Of a stretch of 44,041 nucleotides of DNA, positions 16,808-24,672 are shown in pieces; the first letter of the stretch is position 1; each line of letters starts with the position of its first letter. Under the pieces are notes generated by a model. It saw nothing but the letters and a program-made list of their open reading frames with translations. It was not told the origin of the DNA and searched no databases. Both the position numbers and the translations under genes were made by a program. Location of the stretch: assembly GCA_023382975.1 (NCBI GenBank), contig JAHDXO010000007.1, forward strand, positions 1-44,041, in the 5' to 3' direction. This DNA is from Pirellulaceae bacterium (GTDB lineage: Bacteria > Planctomycetota > Planctomycetia > Pirellulales > Pirellulaceae).

Positions 16808-19282
16808 TCATTTCGTACCGAAGATTTCGCTCTGCACTACTTCATGCACGAGATCGCGAAAGCCATATCCCTTGGCGGCGACCGCGTCGGCGATCCGCTG
16901 CAATTCGGCGCGATCGGAGAATCCCATGCCGCGACCGGTTGCGTAGATGGCCAGTTTCTCGGCGAGGGTACGAGTAAATCGCTTCGGATCGCTCAGCAGA
17001 ATCTGCTTGTAATCGGCCAAGCCATCGAAACGCTGGCCGTCGGGCGTTTCCCCCGACGCATCGACGGGCGGGCCGATGCGCCACGGTACGCCGCGCCCAC
17101 CGGTGGCTTCCCTGGGCGGCGAGGGGAATTGCGTCCCAAGGCTGCGGTAGTGCTCGCGCCAGCCGCCCATGACATCGTAATTCTCCAGCGCGAATCCGGG
17201 CGGGTCAATGATTCGGTGGCACGAGTGGCAACTCGAGATGCTGCGATGTTTGTCCAACTGCTCGCGCAGCGTCGCCGCGCCACGGATGTCCGGCTCGACT
17301 CCCGGCACACCGGGCGGTGGCGGTGGCGGCTGGATGCCCATAATCCGCTCCAACACGTAGGCTCCGCGGACCACCGGCGACGTGGTCGTGCCATTGGCCG
17401 AAACCTTCAGTACGCTGGCGTGCGTCAGCACCCCGCCGCGGCGGTCCTCCGGCTTCAGCACCGCCCGCCGCATCGCCACTCCACGAACGCCCTCGATGCC
17501 GTAATGCCGCGCGAGCCGCTCGTTCAGGAACGTCCAGTCGGAATCCAGAAAACTCGACACGCTCAGGTTCTTGGCAAGCACTTCGCCGAAGAACCGCCGC
17601 GTTTCGTCGAGCATCGCGGACTTCAACGGCTCGTCGTATTCCGGGTACAGTTGCCGGTCGGGCACGGTGAAGTCGATCTCGCGCAGATTCAGCCACTGCC
17701 CGACGAACGTCTCGGTGAACCATGCGGCCCGCGGATCGTTCAGCAATCGTTCGGTCTGCGCTCGCCGCTGGGCAGGCTGGAACAATTGGCCGCGCGCGGC
17801 CAGCGCCAAGAGTTGCTCGTCCGGCGGTAGGCCCCACAGCGCGTAGCTCAACCGAGCAGCCAGCGCGTAATCGTCCAGCCGGCCGGGGCCTTCGAGCAGA
17901 TACAGGAAATCCGGCGAGCAGAGCACAGCGGTCTGGGCGGTTCGCAGCGCGTCGTCGATCGTCGCGCCGCTGGCCAGTTCCTGCCGCGCCAAGGCGATGA
18001 AGGGTGCCGCCGCTTCCGCATCCACGGGACGCCGGAACGCGGCCTCGATGAACGGCAGCAGCACGCGTTCGACGTCCGACTCCGGATCTTCGGAAACCAG
18101 CCGCCACACGGGACGATACCAGGACGCCTGCCGCTGGTGTTGCGGTCCGGTATCCACCGCCTCCAAGTCGCCGAACCGCAAGCGATGCCCGCGGCCCGGC
18201 CATTGATCGATCACCGGGCCTTCGACCTCGACCTTCAGCACGGCCAATCCAGGACCGGCGAACTGGTCCGCTTTGCGGTTGACCGCTGCCCAATGATTGA
18301 CCGACGGATCGAGTCCGTGGACGAACAGACGCAGCGTATCGTCCTTCTTCAGTTCGGCGGTCAATTCGTCCACGCGAACCGCCCCTGGCAGGGCTTCGCG
18401 GTACGAGTGCAGTGCGGCGGGTTCTTCCAGCGAATCGCGGCCGAAATGGACGGCGTACGCGATCGGCCGATCCGACTGGTGCGCCGCGACATGCAGGCGG
18501 ATGCGATAGACGCCGGGCGCGCGAACGCGGAATTCCTGGACCTTGATCCCTGGGTATCCGCCCTCCAGGTAGAAGACCACCGCGCCGTCGTCGCGCCGAT
18601 GCCAGTGTTCGCCGACGAACTGCTGGTTCCGCCCGGTGTCGAAGCGCAACTCTTCGAAGCGAGGTTCTGGCTTCGGGCCGAACTGGACGGCGGCGTCCAA
18701 CGCGACTTGCGCCGCCTGCAAGTAACGCTGCATCTGGACGGGCGAGAGGTCCAGCGCCTCGCCGATATTGTCGAAACCGTGGGATTTGCCGTCCTCCGGC
18801 AGCATCTCGGCCACCTGGACTCGGACGCCCAGCAACCCGTTCAGCGTCCGTTCGTATTCGTACCGGTTCAGACGCCGCAGCACCGTTCCTTTCTTCGCGG
18901 CGTGCGCGGTGGTCAGATCGGCCGCCAGCGTTTTCAGAAAGCCGTCTCTCGCAGCGGTCGGCGGTTCGTCCACATCGGGCGGCGGCATCTCGCCGTCCCG
19001 CACCCGGTCGTGAATCCGCTCCCACTTGGCGAAGACGGCCAAGTCGGAAAGATCGCCATCGAGCGAGGTCAGATCCAAGCCGCCCTCCTTGGTCGCCGCG
19101 TCATGACAGTCGTAGCAATGCTGCCGCAGGAACGGAGCAAGGGACGCCGGAGGCGCGGCGGGCACGTTGCGCGGGAAAAGAATCGCGACGAACGCGACAA
19201 GAACAACGAGGCCCGTCCGTGTTGCCACCTGTTGGAGTGTACGCTTCAGCGTTCGTTTTCGCTTGTCGTTTGCCCGCGTCAT
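16808..19282 (-). CDS. Planctomycete cytochrome with DUF1587/1592/1595/1588/1585 domains
   Basis: An 824-residue exported c-type cytochrome typical of Planctomycetota. Order: membrane/signal segment (residues about 24-43), planctomycete cytochrome C domain with heme motif CYDCH (Cys56, Cys59, His60), DUF1587 (LRRLNRYEYERTLNGLLG near 135-155), a beta-rich carbohydrate-binding-like region near 205-340, DUF1595/DUF1592 (LYLLEGPGRLDDYALAARL onward), DUF1588 (GVLTHASVLKVSANG with a second SCHSCH motif), and DUF1585 at the end (YATGRGMGFSDRAEL). Function is not established; the family is linked by context to extracellular redox processing of complex substrates. The ATG overlaps the stop of the upstream DUF1552 gene as TGATG, with AAGGA upstream, so the two are translationally coupled; a GTG one codon earlier is possible. 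Confidence 0.93.
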   Translation of the reverse strand: MTRANDKRKRTLKRTLQQVATRTGLVVLVAFVAILFPRNVPAAPPASLAPFLRQHCYDCHDAATKEGGLDLTSLDGDLSDLAVFAKWERIHDRVRDGEMPPPDVDEPPTAARDGFLKTLAADLTTAHAAKKGTVLRRLNRYEYERTLNGLLGVRVQVAEMLPEDGKSHGFDNIGEALDLSPVQMQRYLQAAQVALDAAVQFGPKPEPRFEELRFDTGRNQQFVGEHWHRRDDGAVVFYLEGGYPGIKVQEFRVRAPGVYRIRLHVAAHQSDRPIAYAVHFGRDSLEEPAALHSYREALPGAVRVDELTAELKKDDTLRLFVHGLDPSVNHWAAVNRKADQFAGPGLAVLKVEVEGPVIDQWPGRGHRLRFGDLEAVDTGPQHQRQASWYRPVWRLVSEDPESDVERVLLPFIEAAFRRPVDAEAAAPFIALARQELASGATIDDALRTAQTAVLCSPDFLYLLEGPGRLDDYALAARLSYALWGLPPDEQLLALAARGQLFQPAQRRAQTERLLNDPRAAWFTETFVGQWLNLREIDFTVPDRQLYPEYDEPLKSAMLDETRRFFGEVLAKNLSVSSFLDSDWTFLNERLARHYGIEGVRGVAMRRAVLKPEDRRGGVLTHASVLKVSANGTTTSPVVRGAYVLERIMGIQPPPPPPGVPGVEPDIRGAATLREQLDKHRSISSCHSCHRIIDPPGFALENYDVMGGWREHYRSLGTQFPSPPREATGGRGVPWRIGPPVDASGETPDGQRFDGLADYKQILLSDPKRFTRTLAEKLAIYATGRGMGFSDRAELQRIADAVAAKGYGFRDLVHEVVQSEIFGTK

Positions 19283-20589
19283 CACGACAGTCCTTTCACG
19301 CTGGTCTTGTCGCTACTGCCGAACTGGTCGGTCTCGACGCCCATGCGTTGGGCGATCTGGACGAACAGATTGCAGAAGCGGGCGTTGTCGAGTCCCGCGC
19401 CGCCGGCCGCGATGTGCTGCCCGTGCCGAAACCCGCCGCCGGCCAGAATCACGGGCAGGTCGCGCCAACTATGGCTGCTCGCGTTTCCCAGATTGCTGGT
19501 GACCAGCACCTGGGTGCTGTCCAGAACCGATCCGCCTCCGTCCCGGGCGGTGCGCAATCGCGTCAGCAGCCCGTTGATCTCGCGCAATTCAGCCATCTCG
19601 ATCAGTTTCAATTCCTCGATCTTCGCCTCGTTTTGACCGTGGTGCGACAAGTCGTGCCAGCCCGTCGCGACGCCGGAGACCTTGGGAACATCGTTGGAGG
19701 CATTGCCCTTTAACGTGACAATCCGCGTCGAATCGGTTTGCAGGGCCAACGCGACCATTTCGAACATCAGCCGCGACCGCGCGGCAATGTCCATTCGGTC
19801 CGCGATATCCACGGGAACCTGTACATCGACGCTCGGTTTCGGTCGCCGCGCCCAGTCCTCGGAAGCCAGCAGTCGCTGTTCGAGTTCCCGGACGCTGGTC
19901 AGGTACTGATCGAACTTCTCGCGGTCGCGCGGCCCCAAGTCGCGGTGCAACCGCTGGGCCCGGTCGTTGACGGCGTCCAGGATGCTGCGCCCGCGCTGGA
20001 GTTCCGCCGTCTGGTCCTCGATCTCCTGCGCCGTCCCGGTGACGAACATCATCTTGAACAGCGAGGCGGGCGAACTCTCCGCGGGCAGATTCACGCCGTT
20101 GGCGGACCAGGAGACTGAGTCGCGCGACGCGACGCTCAGCACCAAACTGGGAAACCGCGTGTCGGGGACGAGCTTTTCCGCGAGGTACTGGTCCAGGGAA
20201 ATCGAGTTCTTGAAGCCGGGCAGTCCAGGATGTTTGGCCGAAGTCAGCACGGTCAATTCGGACGTATGTCCGTTCGCCCCGTTCTGTTCAGGGTGAGACA
20301 ACCCCGAAATCACGGACATCTGACCGCGATTCTCCTGAAAAAGCTCCAGATACGGCGTCGGCGTGTACGAGGCCCCCGTTTCCTTCGGAAACAACGAAGG
20401 TCCGTGAAAACCCAGGCCGTAGTTGATCGCCAAAAACCGCTGCGGTGGCGTCTCCGCCGCCGCGGCTTGAGCCGGACTGGCCAGCGCGGGCAACATGGCA
20501 TCCAGCCAGGGTAGGGCCATCGCCACGCCCGTCCCCCGCAGCATCGCCCGCCGCGAGATCTGTTTTCGAAGAATCGTTCCGCCCATCAT
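19282..20589 (-). CDS. DUF1552 Tat-exported protein
   Basis: A 435-residue DUF1552 protein, a family of unknown activity nearly always encoded next to the DUF1592/1588 cytochromes in planctomycetes. It starts with a Tat signal (ISRRAMLRGTGVAMALPWLDAM) and shows family landmarks NYGLGFHGPSLFPKETG, ISGLSHPEQNGANGHTSELTVLTSA, ISLDQYLAEKL, SVSWSANGVNLPAESSPASLFKMMF and, near the end, LDSTQVLVTSNLGNASSHSWRDLPVILAGGG. The fold resembles the alkaline-phosphatase/sulfatase-like DUF1501 relatives. Two adjacent ATGs (20589, 20586) follow AAGGAACGAG; the first is used. It is the first gene of a coupled pair, overlapping the cytochrome start. The partnership suggests that the two exported proteins act on the same substrate; this is inference from conserved context. 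Confidence 0.93.
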   Translation of the reverse strand: MMGGTILRKQISRRAMLRGTGVAMALPWLDAMLPALASPAQAAAAETPPQRFLAINYGLGFHGPSLFPKETGASYTPTPYLELFQENRGQMSVISGLSHPEQNGANGHTSELTVLTSAKHPGLPGFKNSISLDQYLAEKLVPDTRFPSLVLSVASRDSVSWSANGVNLPAESSPASLFKMMFVTGTAQEIEDQTAELQRGRSILDAVNDRAQRLHRDLGPRDREKFDQYLTSVRELEQRLLASEDWARRPKPSVDVQVPVDIADRMDIAARSRLMFEMVALALQTDSTRIVTLKGNASNDVPKVSGVATGWHDLSHHGQNEAKIEELKLIEMAELREINGLLTRLRTARDGGGSVLDSTQVLVTSNLGNASSHSWRDLPVILAGGGFRHGQHIAAGGAGLDNARFCNLFVQIAQRMGVETDQFGSSDKTSVKGLS

Positions 20590-20658
20590 CTCGTTCCTTG
20601 AACCGGTTGTTTGACCCTGTCTCACTGTAGACCGCCCAGGCCAAACCGTCTACGGCTG

Positions 20659-20853
20659 ATGCCGCCTGTGAAGTGGATCCAGAAACTGGACCACGGCGGC
20701 CGCTTGCTACGCGAGACTCGGAAGGCCCTTCGAGGCGGTCTGAAGATCATTCGCACGTCGAGAAGGATCGTCTACCGACTGCTGGCCTGGAACCCTTGGC
20801 AACCGGTGTTCCTGCGGCTGATGGAGCAGTTGCGCCAACCCCAGCGTTGCTGA
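20659..20853 (+). CDS. Doubtful small basic protein (64 aa)
   Basis: An open frame of 64 codons with high G/C at third positions, as expected for coding sequence in this genome. The product is basic and amphipathic (WIQKLDHGGRLLRETRKALRGG, RLLAWNPWQPVFLRLMEQL). No ribosome binding site precedes the ATG and no family is recognised. It could be a gene fragment, since the following 500 bases contain nothing coherent. Confidence 0.25.
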   Translation: MPPVKWIQKLDHGGRLLRETRKALRGGLKIIRTSRRIVYRLLAWNPWQPVFLRLMEQLRQPQRC

Positions 20854-21360
20854 CCGCTGCAGTCTTGAAGCCGAGGTCCGGATGCCTCGGTATCACCGCC
20901 GCGACACCCATGCCGCAGGCAGCTTGCCCGCAGCCGCACGCATCGGCCGACGGTCCCCGAGTTGATCGCCCGCACCTACGGGCCGCAGCCCGTCGACACC
21001 TCGTGATCACAGGCCGCTGCTCGATGACGAGACCAAACCCCTTGCGCTGTTCCCCGCTGCTCCGTCCCCTCGACGGCCGATCGCTACGTGGGCCCAGCCG
21101 TTTGGCCGTCCAGCACTACCGGCATCTTCCCGGTCGTCCTGCGCTCGGCACACCCCGTCCGCACCGTTCGGGCCACGATCGTCGGGAAATCGCGGGAAAT
21201 CCCGCACTCTGGTACTTGACTTCCGCACCCGAGGCCGGTTACCGTGCTGAAGTGCGGACGGTGCGGCGGTAAACAAACTGCATAGCCGCCGCGGCTCAGG
21301 TCGTTCGGCCACGAACCGTTCGCCAGCAAGACTTACAAGGTTCCACTACACGGATTGTTT
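20854..21360. other. Non-coding or decayed sequence (507 bases)
   Basis: High-GC sequence without a convincing gene on either strand; translations are Pro/Arg-rich and typical of out-of-frame GC-rich DNA. A 14-base palindrome GCGGGAAATCCCGC lies at 21192-21205, inside a direct repeat of GGGAAATC. It separates ordinary genes on the left from the lower-GC region on the right. Confidence 0.4.
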
Positions 21361-22005
21361 ATGGACGAATCACAAATACCTTTACCCGTCATTCTCGCGG
21401 AACTTCTCCGAATTCAGCGTTGGGCGGGAGGCGACAGCGTTTCCGCCGAGCGCATTTTTGGACTAATGCACGGCATTGAATCGGTCATAGGACAAGAAAA
21501 CGAGTCGTTCGGCATCAGCGAGGAAACGCAGCGCAAAGTCGAAGACCTGCTGGAAGATGTCGACAATGACAAGCAATCAACCGATGGCATGGCTATTAAG
21601 GACCGATTGCGACGCGATGGTGTTGATGAAACCGACGCGGCAAGGATCATGGAGTTGTGTCGGCTGCAAAGCCGGTTTGGCACCGCAATCGACAAGGTTG
21701 TAAACGGCAAAGGCTCAACATTCAGCTATCTCGACCGATCCCGTTCGCCCGAGCAAGACTGGTTTGGATCGCTTCACTATATGGAACTTGTTGATTGCAC
21801 GGACGGTGCGCGCAACAAGATGTATGCTGTGTTTGCCCCTACGGTTCCGCGTGTTGGTGAAATTGTGTCGCCACAAAAAGGCTCTACAATGAAAGTGGTT
21901 GGCGTTGACCACGTCGTGATTGACCAAGGACGGCAACAGGGTCTGTCGCGACACTACCTTGTTCCACACGTTCTGCTTGAGGCGACTGACGATGATGAGT
22001 CGTAA
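21361..22005 (+). CDS. Hypothetical protein in lower-GC region (214 aa)
   Basis: I do not recognise this 214-residue protein. The first half is acidic and helical (LPVILAELLRIQRWAGGDSVSAERIFGLM, ETQRKVEDLLEDVDND), and the second half is richer in beta strands (MYAVFAPTVPRVGEIVSPQKGSTMKVVGVDHVVID). There is no signal peptide or membrane segment. ATG 21361 is used; TTG 21355 is two codons upstream and neither has a good ribosome binding site. Third positions are much less GC-biased than in the flanking operons (about 50 percent GC in the lines counted, against 65-70 percent in the macroglobulin gene), which suggests horizontal origin. The next gene, 135 bases on and on the same strand, shares that composition. 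The C-terminal domain could be a small beta-barrel; that is a guess. Confidence 0.6.
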   Translation: MDESQIPLPVILAELLRIQRWAGGDSVSAERIFGLMHGIESVIGQENESFGISEETQRKVEDLLEDVDNDKQSTDGMAIKDRLRRDGVDETDAARIMELCRLQSRFGTAIDKVVNGKGSTFSYLDRSRSPEQDWFGSLHYMELVDCTDGARNKMYAVFAPTVPRVGEIVSPQKGSTMKVVGVDHVVIDQGRQQGLSRHYLVPHVLLEATDDDES

Positions 22006-22140
22006 ACGCACCGCAATCGCTCGGGAACAATCGGGTGAACGGGAGCGGGCAGGTTTGCGTCTGTTCAACTCTGATTCCGTCGGTTATGGTAATCGGTTGC
22101 TGAAAGTCCTTTCCTTCGGCGCGCCTCGTTAACTTAGGCA

Positions 22141-23097
22141 GTGGGAAGAATCTTGGCCAGGAAACCGAAGCCACCACCGAAAGTTGCAACGCACGAGATC
22201 GTCGATGGCTATTTGCACACCTACAACGCTGACGGCCGTTTATGTCTCGATATAGAGAACCGCGAGCGAATTGTCCTGGTCCACGATCTTCGTACCTACG
22301 GCGACGACCTCCACATTGGAGCACTCGGTTGGACCATTCCCGAAACGACCGATGGTTACACATTTGCGGATGTTATCTTCGATACCGGACAAAGACTTCG
22401 CCTGAAGCGATACGCCTTTGAACGGGTAACTGTGCAATCTGCGAAAGCCGTCGCGGACCAACTCATCGAAGATAATCGGAACACCAGATTTGATGCTGAT
22501 CCAGTTGTCGCTGCATCCTGTCGTGAAGACTGGATTGCAAAATACTACGGAGAATACCTGACCCTATCGGAGACGATCGTAAAAGGGGTTGGCGATCAGG
22601 AGTTGTATGCTTTCACCTTTCCATCGTTGACCGAGTTGGCGACAGTCAAGGGCGACGAACATTATCCGGTCAAGGTCGGGTTTTCGAAGAACTCGTCCGA
22701 TGGTGCTTTCGGTCGAATCCGGTCGCAGATTCTTGAAAAGGCCGGTTTCCCTGAAAAACCAAAAGTGCTTCTCGTGTTTAGGACATGGGATGGCCGGCAA
22801 TTAGAAACGCAGGTCCACAAGCGGCTGCGATCGTTGGGCCGAAGAATCCCGGATTCTCTCGGCAGGGAATGGTTTATGACTTGCACCGGCGAACTGCTTC
22901 AATTGATCGACCAGTGTGATCTTGCAGATTTACCGCCCGACCGTGTTATCACAGGTGCCGACGAGACGATCGAAGAAGGGTTTACCGGGCTCATGGCGGA
23001 CGGGGCTACGATCGAGATGGGCATGGTCCCGGGCCAAGCGGCGGTTTCAATTGGCATCCGGTATCCCAACGACAAGGCCGAACTAATGAAGGATTAG
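22141..23097 (+). CDS. GIY-YIG superfamily (T5orf172/MUG113-like) protein
   Basis: A 318-residue protein. The C-terminal half, about residues 155-255, matches the T5orf172/MUG113 branch of GIY-YIG nucleases: YPVKVGFSKN (degenerate GIY-YIG pair of strands), GRIRSQI with the conserved Arg, a strand VLLVFRTWDGRQLE carrying Glu222, HKRL with His226, and GREWF with Glu243. Such domains cut or bind DNA in phages, mobile elements and some restriction systems. The N-terminal 100 residues (GYLHTYNADGRLCLDI, VLVHDLRTYGDD) look like a separate beta-rich domain of unknown type. The GTG at 22141 is the first start after an in-frame stop; the ribosome binding site is weak. Composition is about 50 percent GC and matches the preceding gene, so the two probably arrived together. 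Confidence 0.68.
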   Translation: MGRILARKPKPPPKVATHEIVDGYLHTYNADGRLCLDIENRERIVLVHDLRTYGDDLHIGALGWTIPETTDGYTFADVIFDTGQRLRLKRYAFERVTVQSAKAVADQLIEDNRNTRFDADPVVAASCREDWIAKYYGEYLTLSETIVKGVGDQELYAFTFPSLTELATVKGDEHYPVKVGFSKNSSDGAFGRIRSQILEKAGFPEKPKVLLVFRTWDGRQLETQVHKRLRSLGRRIPDSLGREWFMTCTGELLQLIDQCDLADLPPDRVITGADETIEEGFTGLMADGATIEMGMVPGQAAVSIGIRYPNDKAELMKD

Positions 23098-23149
23098 ATC
23101 GTGCGGTGATCAGGGGGAGAGGTTTCGGGGTAGAGAGGCGTTGTTGCGG

Positions 23150-23197
23150 GAACGAGGTTGCGAGGCGGTAGACTCCGCCACGATCTAGTCCTCGTTC
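23150..23197. repeat. Two-step hairpin after the GIY-YIG gene
   Basis: Outer arms GAACGAGG (23150-23157) and CCTCGTTC (23190-23197) pair perfectly; an inner hairpin GGCGG (23164-23168) with CCGCC (23175-23179) lies between. It is 53 bases past the stop codon. Without a T-run it is not a standard terminator, but it may protect or end the transcript. Confidence 0.4.
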
Positions 23198-23266
23198 AAG
23201 TAGCCCGGCGCGCTCGGCGGAAGAGAACGGCAGCGTGGGAGAAAGGGCTCGCTGTAAGCTTTTGCA

Positions 23267-23318
23267 TTTCTACTGGCCGGTTCCGGGCAGCGCCATCGAG
23301 CATCCAGGGGGCGCCGAG
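23267..23318. repeat. Diverged direct repeat, copy 1
   Basis: Resembles 23706-23757: both contain TTCT, GGCCGGTT, CGG, AGCG, then GCATC and AGGGGG in the same order and spacing, with about 20 of the first 25 bases alike. The two copies bracket the hairpin cluster. Confidence 0.35.
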
Positions 23319-23501
23319 CTCCAGACGCATCGGGGGCGCGTATCGAGACGGCTGTTTTCACTTCGCTGATGTCTTGCAGTGATCGCGTTCTCGAAGGCCG
23401 AAAGAGCACGGATGGCAGAGCCGGAGCACCGATGATCAGCAGCCCGTTTCGTGCTGGGAGCGAGCCTTGGGCTGGACCGCCGCGCGATGCGGCTCGTGTC
23501 A

Positions 23502-23522
23502 CCGCCGACCCTGCGTCGGCGG
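23502..23522. repeat. 8-bp-stem hairpin, copy 1
   Basis: Arms CCGCCGAC (23502-23509) and GTCGGCGG (23515-23522) with loop CCTGC. A second member of the same design is at 23670-23690, where both arms carry a matching change (CCACCGAC / GTCGGTGG), so the pairing is conserved although the sequence is not. Confidence 0.55.
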
Positions 23523-23568
23523 AGAGGTGACTGGCAGGCTAACGGCCCTCGAAAACTCGAAAACCCAT

Positions 23569-23625
23569 CCCTTCTCTCCCCGTCCGCCGCCGCCGTGGAC
23601 GGCGGCGGACGGGGAGAGAGAAGGG
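23569..23625. repeat. Long GC-rich hairpin (about 25-bp stem)
   Basis: Left arm begins CCCTTCTCT and continues CCCCGTCCGCCG; the right arm is GACGGCGGCGGACGGGGAGAG, ending AGAAGGG. The arms pair along nearly the whole length with a 2-base bulge and a GTGG-type tip. It resembles the widespread intergenic GGGAGAGGG-type palindromes of GC-rich genomes. Confidence 0.6.
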
Positions 23626-23669
23626 CTGGCGGGGTGGGTGGCGCGGCGTCGAGCCTATCAGTCGGCGAT

Positions 23670-23690
23670 CCACCGACGCTGGGTCGGTGG
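23670..23690. repeat. 8-bp-stem hairpin, copy 2
   Basis: Arms CCACCGAC (23670-23677) and GTCGGTGG (23683-23690) with loop GCTGG; compensatory partner of 23502-23522. Confidence 0.55.
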
Positions 23691-23705
23691 CGAATAAGAA
23701 ACGCC

Positions 23706-23757
23706 AATTCTGCCGGCCGGTTTCGGCTAGCGTTGCCGGGCATCGAGGGGGTGGCGG
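23706..23757. repeat. Diverged direct repeat, copy 2
   Basis: Partner of 23267-23318. It overlaps the end of the recombinase stub on the minus strand, so the stub's last codons come from repeat sequence. Confidence 0.35.
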
Positions 23758-23966
23758 CCGGGTTGCTGCTGTGCGAACGGTTGCGAATTCGACTCGCGTT
23801 CGGCGCCCGCGAGCCACTCTTGGCTTCCCGGACTCTCGTTGCGTCCGGCCAACTGCAAATCGTGTTGCATTCGCTGGGCCAGGGCGGACAGCGGGATGCC
23901 TTTTCGCTTGGCGGGGGTGGACGAAGGTCGGACGGGCCGGTTAGAATTCGGGGAACGGCGTGCCAT
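23727..23966 (-). pseudogene. N-terminal stub of a tyrosine recombinase/integrase
   Basis: A 79-codon frame starting at ATG 23966 with GGAG upstream. Residues 1-30 are a basic Pro/Ser/Arg linker; then LSALAQRMQHDLQLAGRNES resembles the first helix of the core-binding (SAM-like) domain of phage-type integrases, which usually reads MQEDLQLRGLSERTQ and continues as a helix. Here the similarity stops right after RNES and the rest (QEWLAGAERES onwards) is unrelated and runs into a repeat. The catalytic domain is absent. The start overlaps the tail of the TIR gene by 26 bases on the same strand. Evidence is a single motif, so this is moderate at best. Confidence 0.42.
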
Positions 23967-24672
23967 GGGCAGGGTCTCCAGGGAAAACGTCCGCGGCCGG
24001 AGCGGGCCGAAATGACCCGCGCAATCCGCCGCGGTCAGGAGCACTGTGGCCCATGTCACGCCCACATGCAATCAATCGACCCCCGCGTGGCACCGGCCCC
24101 CATCCGCCGCGCCAGCGGCTTACTTGAACCACGTCGTGAACCCGATCGAAGAACCCCTGGTGCTCGGGCTTCTTGTCATCCGGAACAGGGTGTCCCAACC
24201 GCTTGGGAATGCCGCCTTCCTCGCGCCACAACCGGCAGTGATGGATCTCGTTCCATCCGTCCGACAGACACTCGAACCGGTTGGGATCGGTTAACTGGAC
24301 GATGAACAGTCGCTTGCTCTTGTTCGCCTGGGCTTCGAGCGCCCCGAGAAACGTCTCTCGCTCCTGCCGACACCAGTCGGACGCCAGGTACTGGTTCGAC
24401 AACAACACGACCATCACGGCCGAATCGGAGACCGCCTGAGCGATTTCGTCCGTGAAATTGTCGCCGCAGCTCAGACGCTTCGTATCACGCCACAGCAGAA
24501 CCTCCCGTTTCCGCTTCACTTCGATACTCAGTTCCAATCGCAACTGACGCTCGAAAACGTCGCCCCAGCCTGGCTCGTCCTCCGCGGGTCGGATGTTGTC
24601 GGCCACTGCGTAACTGATGAAGACGTCGTAGCGGAATTCGGGAACGTAGGCCGTGGCAGAACGCCGCCGCAC
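23941..24672 (-). CDS. TIR-domain protein with degenerate C-terminus
   Basis: A 243-codon frame. Residues 14-180 are a TIR domain: RYDVFISYAVAD (first strand and BB-region), DNFTDEIAQAVSDSAVMVVLLSNQYLASDWCRQE with the catalytic-type Glu104 after WC, KRLFIVQLTD, and a C-terminal helix FFDRVHDVV. Bacterial TIR domains cleave NAD+ (Thoeris, CBASS, Pycsar and Argonaute-linked defence) or serve as interaction modules; Glu104 suggests the enzyme is intact. After about residue 183 the sequence turns into Arg/Gly/Pro-rich residues unlike a folded domain, so the original C-terminus is probably lost by frameshift or rearrangement. The GTG at 24672 gives the complete TIR fold but has no ribosome binding site. 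No sensor or partner gene is adjacent. The recombinase stub overlaps its end. Confidence 0.72.
   Translation of the reverse strand: MRRRSATAYVPEFRYDVFISYAVADNIRPAEDEPGWGDVFERQLRLELSIEVKRKREVLLWRDTKRLSCGDNFTDEIAQAVSDSAVMVVLLSNQYLASDWCRQERETFLGALEAQANKSKRLFIVQLTDPNRFECLSDGWNEIHHCRLWREEGGIPKRLGHPVPDDKKPEHQGFFDRVHDVVQVSRWRGGWGPVPRGGRLIACGRDMGHSAPDRGGLRGSFRPAPAADVFPGDPAHGTPFPEF

Larger units (their letters stand above)
23098..23726. other. Repeat-rich non-coding region (629 bases)
   Basis: No gene is supported here. The region carries four hairpins (23150-23197, 23502-23522, 23569-23625 and, just at its end, 23670-23690) and one copy of a diverged direct repeat at 23267-23318, listed separately. 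Open frames crossing it are interrupted in character by these GC-rich palindromes and are not credible proteins. Confidence 0.55.

Noticed and set aside
18137..19636. 499-codon plus-strand frame across the cytochrome and DUF1552 genes
   Set aside because: Antisense to two clear, motif-bearing genes and crossing their junction; its composition is that of reverse-strand reading of high-GC3 codons.
20673..21272. 199-codon plus-strand frame after the DUF1552 gene
   Set aside because: Pro/Arg/His-rich translation, no start signal, and it competes with a more coding-like small frame; no transposase motif was found in it.
21991..22131. 46-codon frame starting inside the end of the 214-aa gene
   Set aside because: Overlapping start without a ribosome binding site and no recognisable product; most likely a shadow plus intergenic sequence.
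23451..24305. 284-codon plus-strand frame
   Set aside because: It runs through the GC-rich hairpins and antisense to the TIR domain; no protein character.
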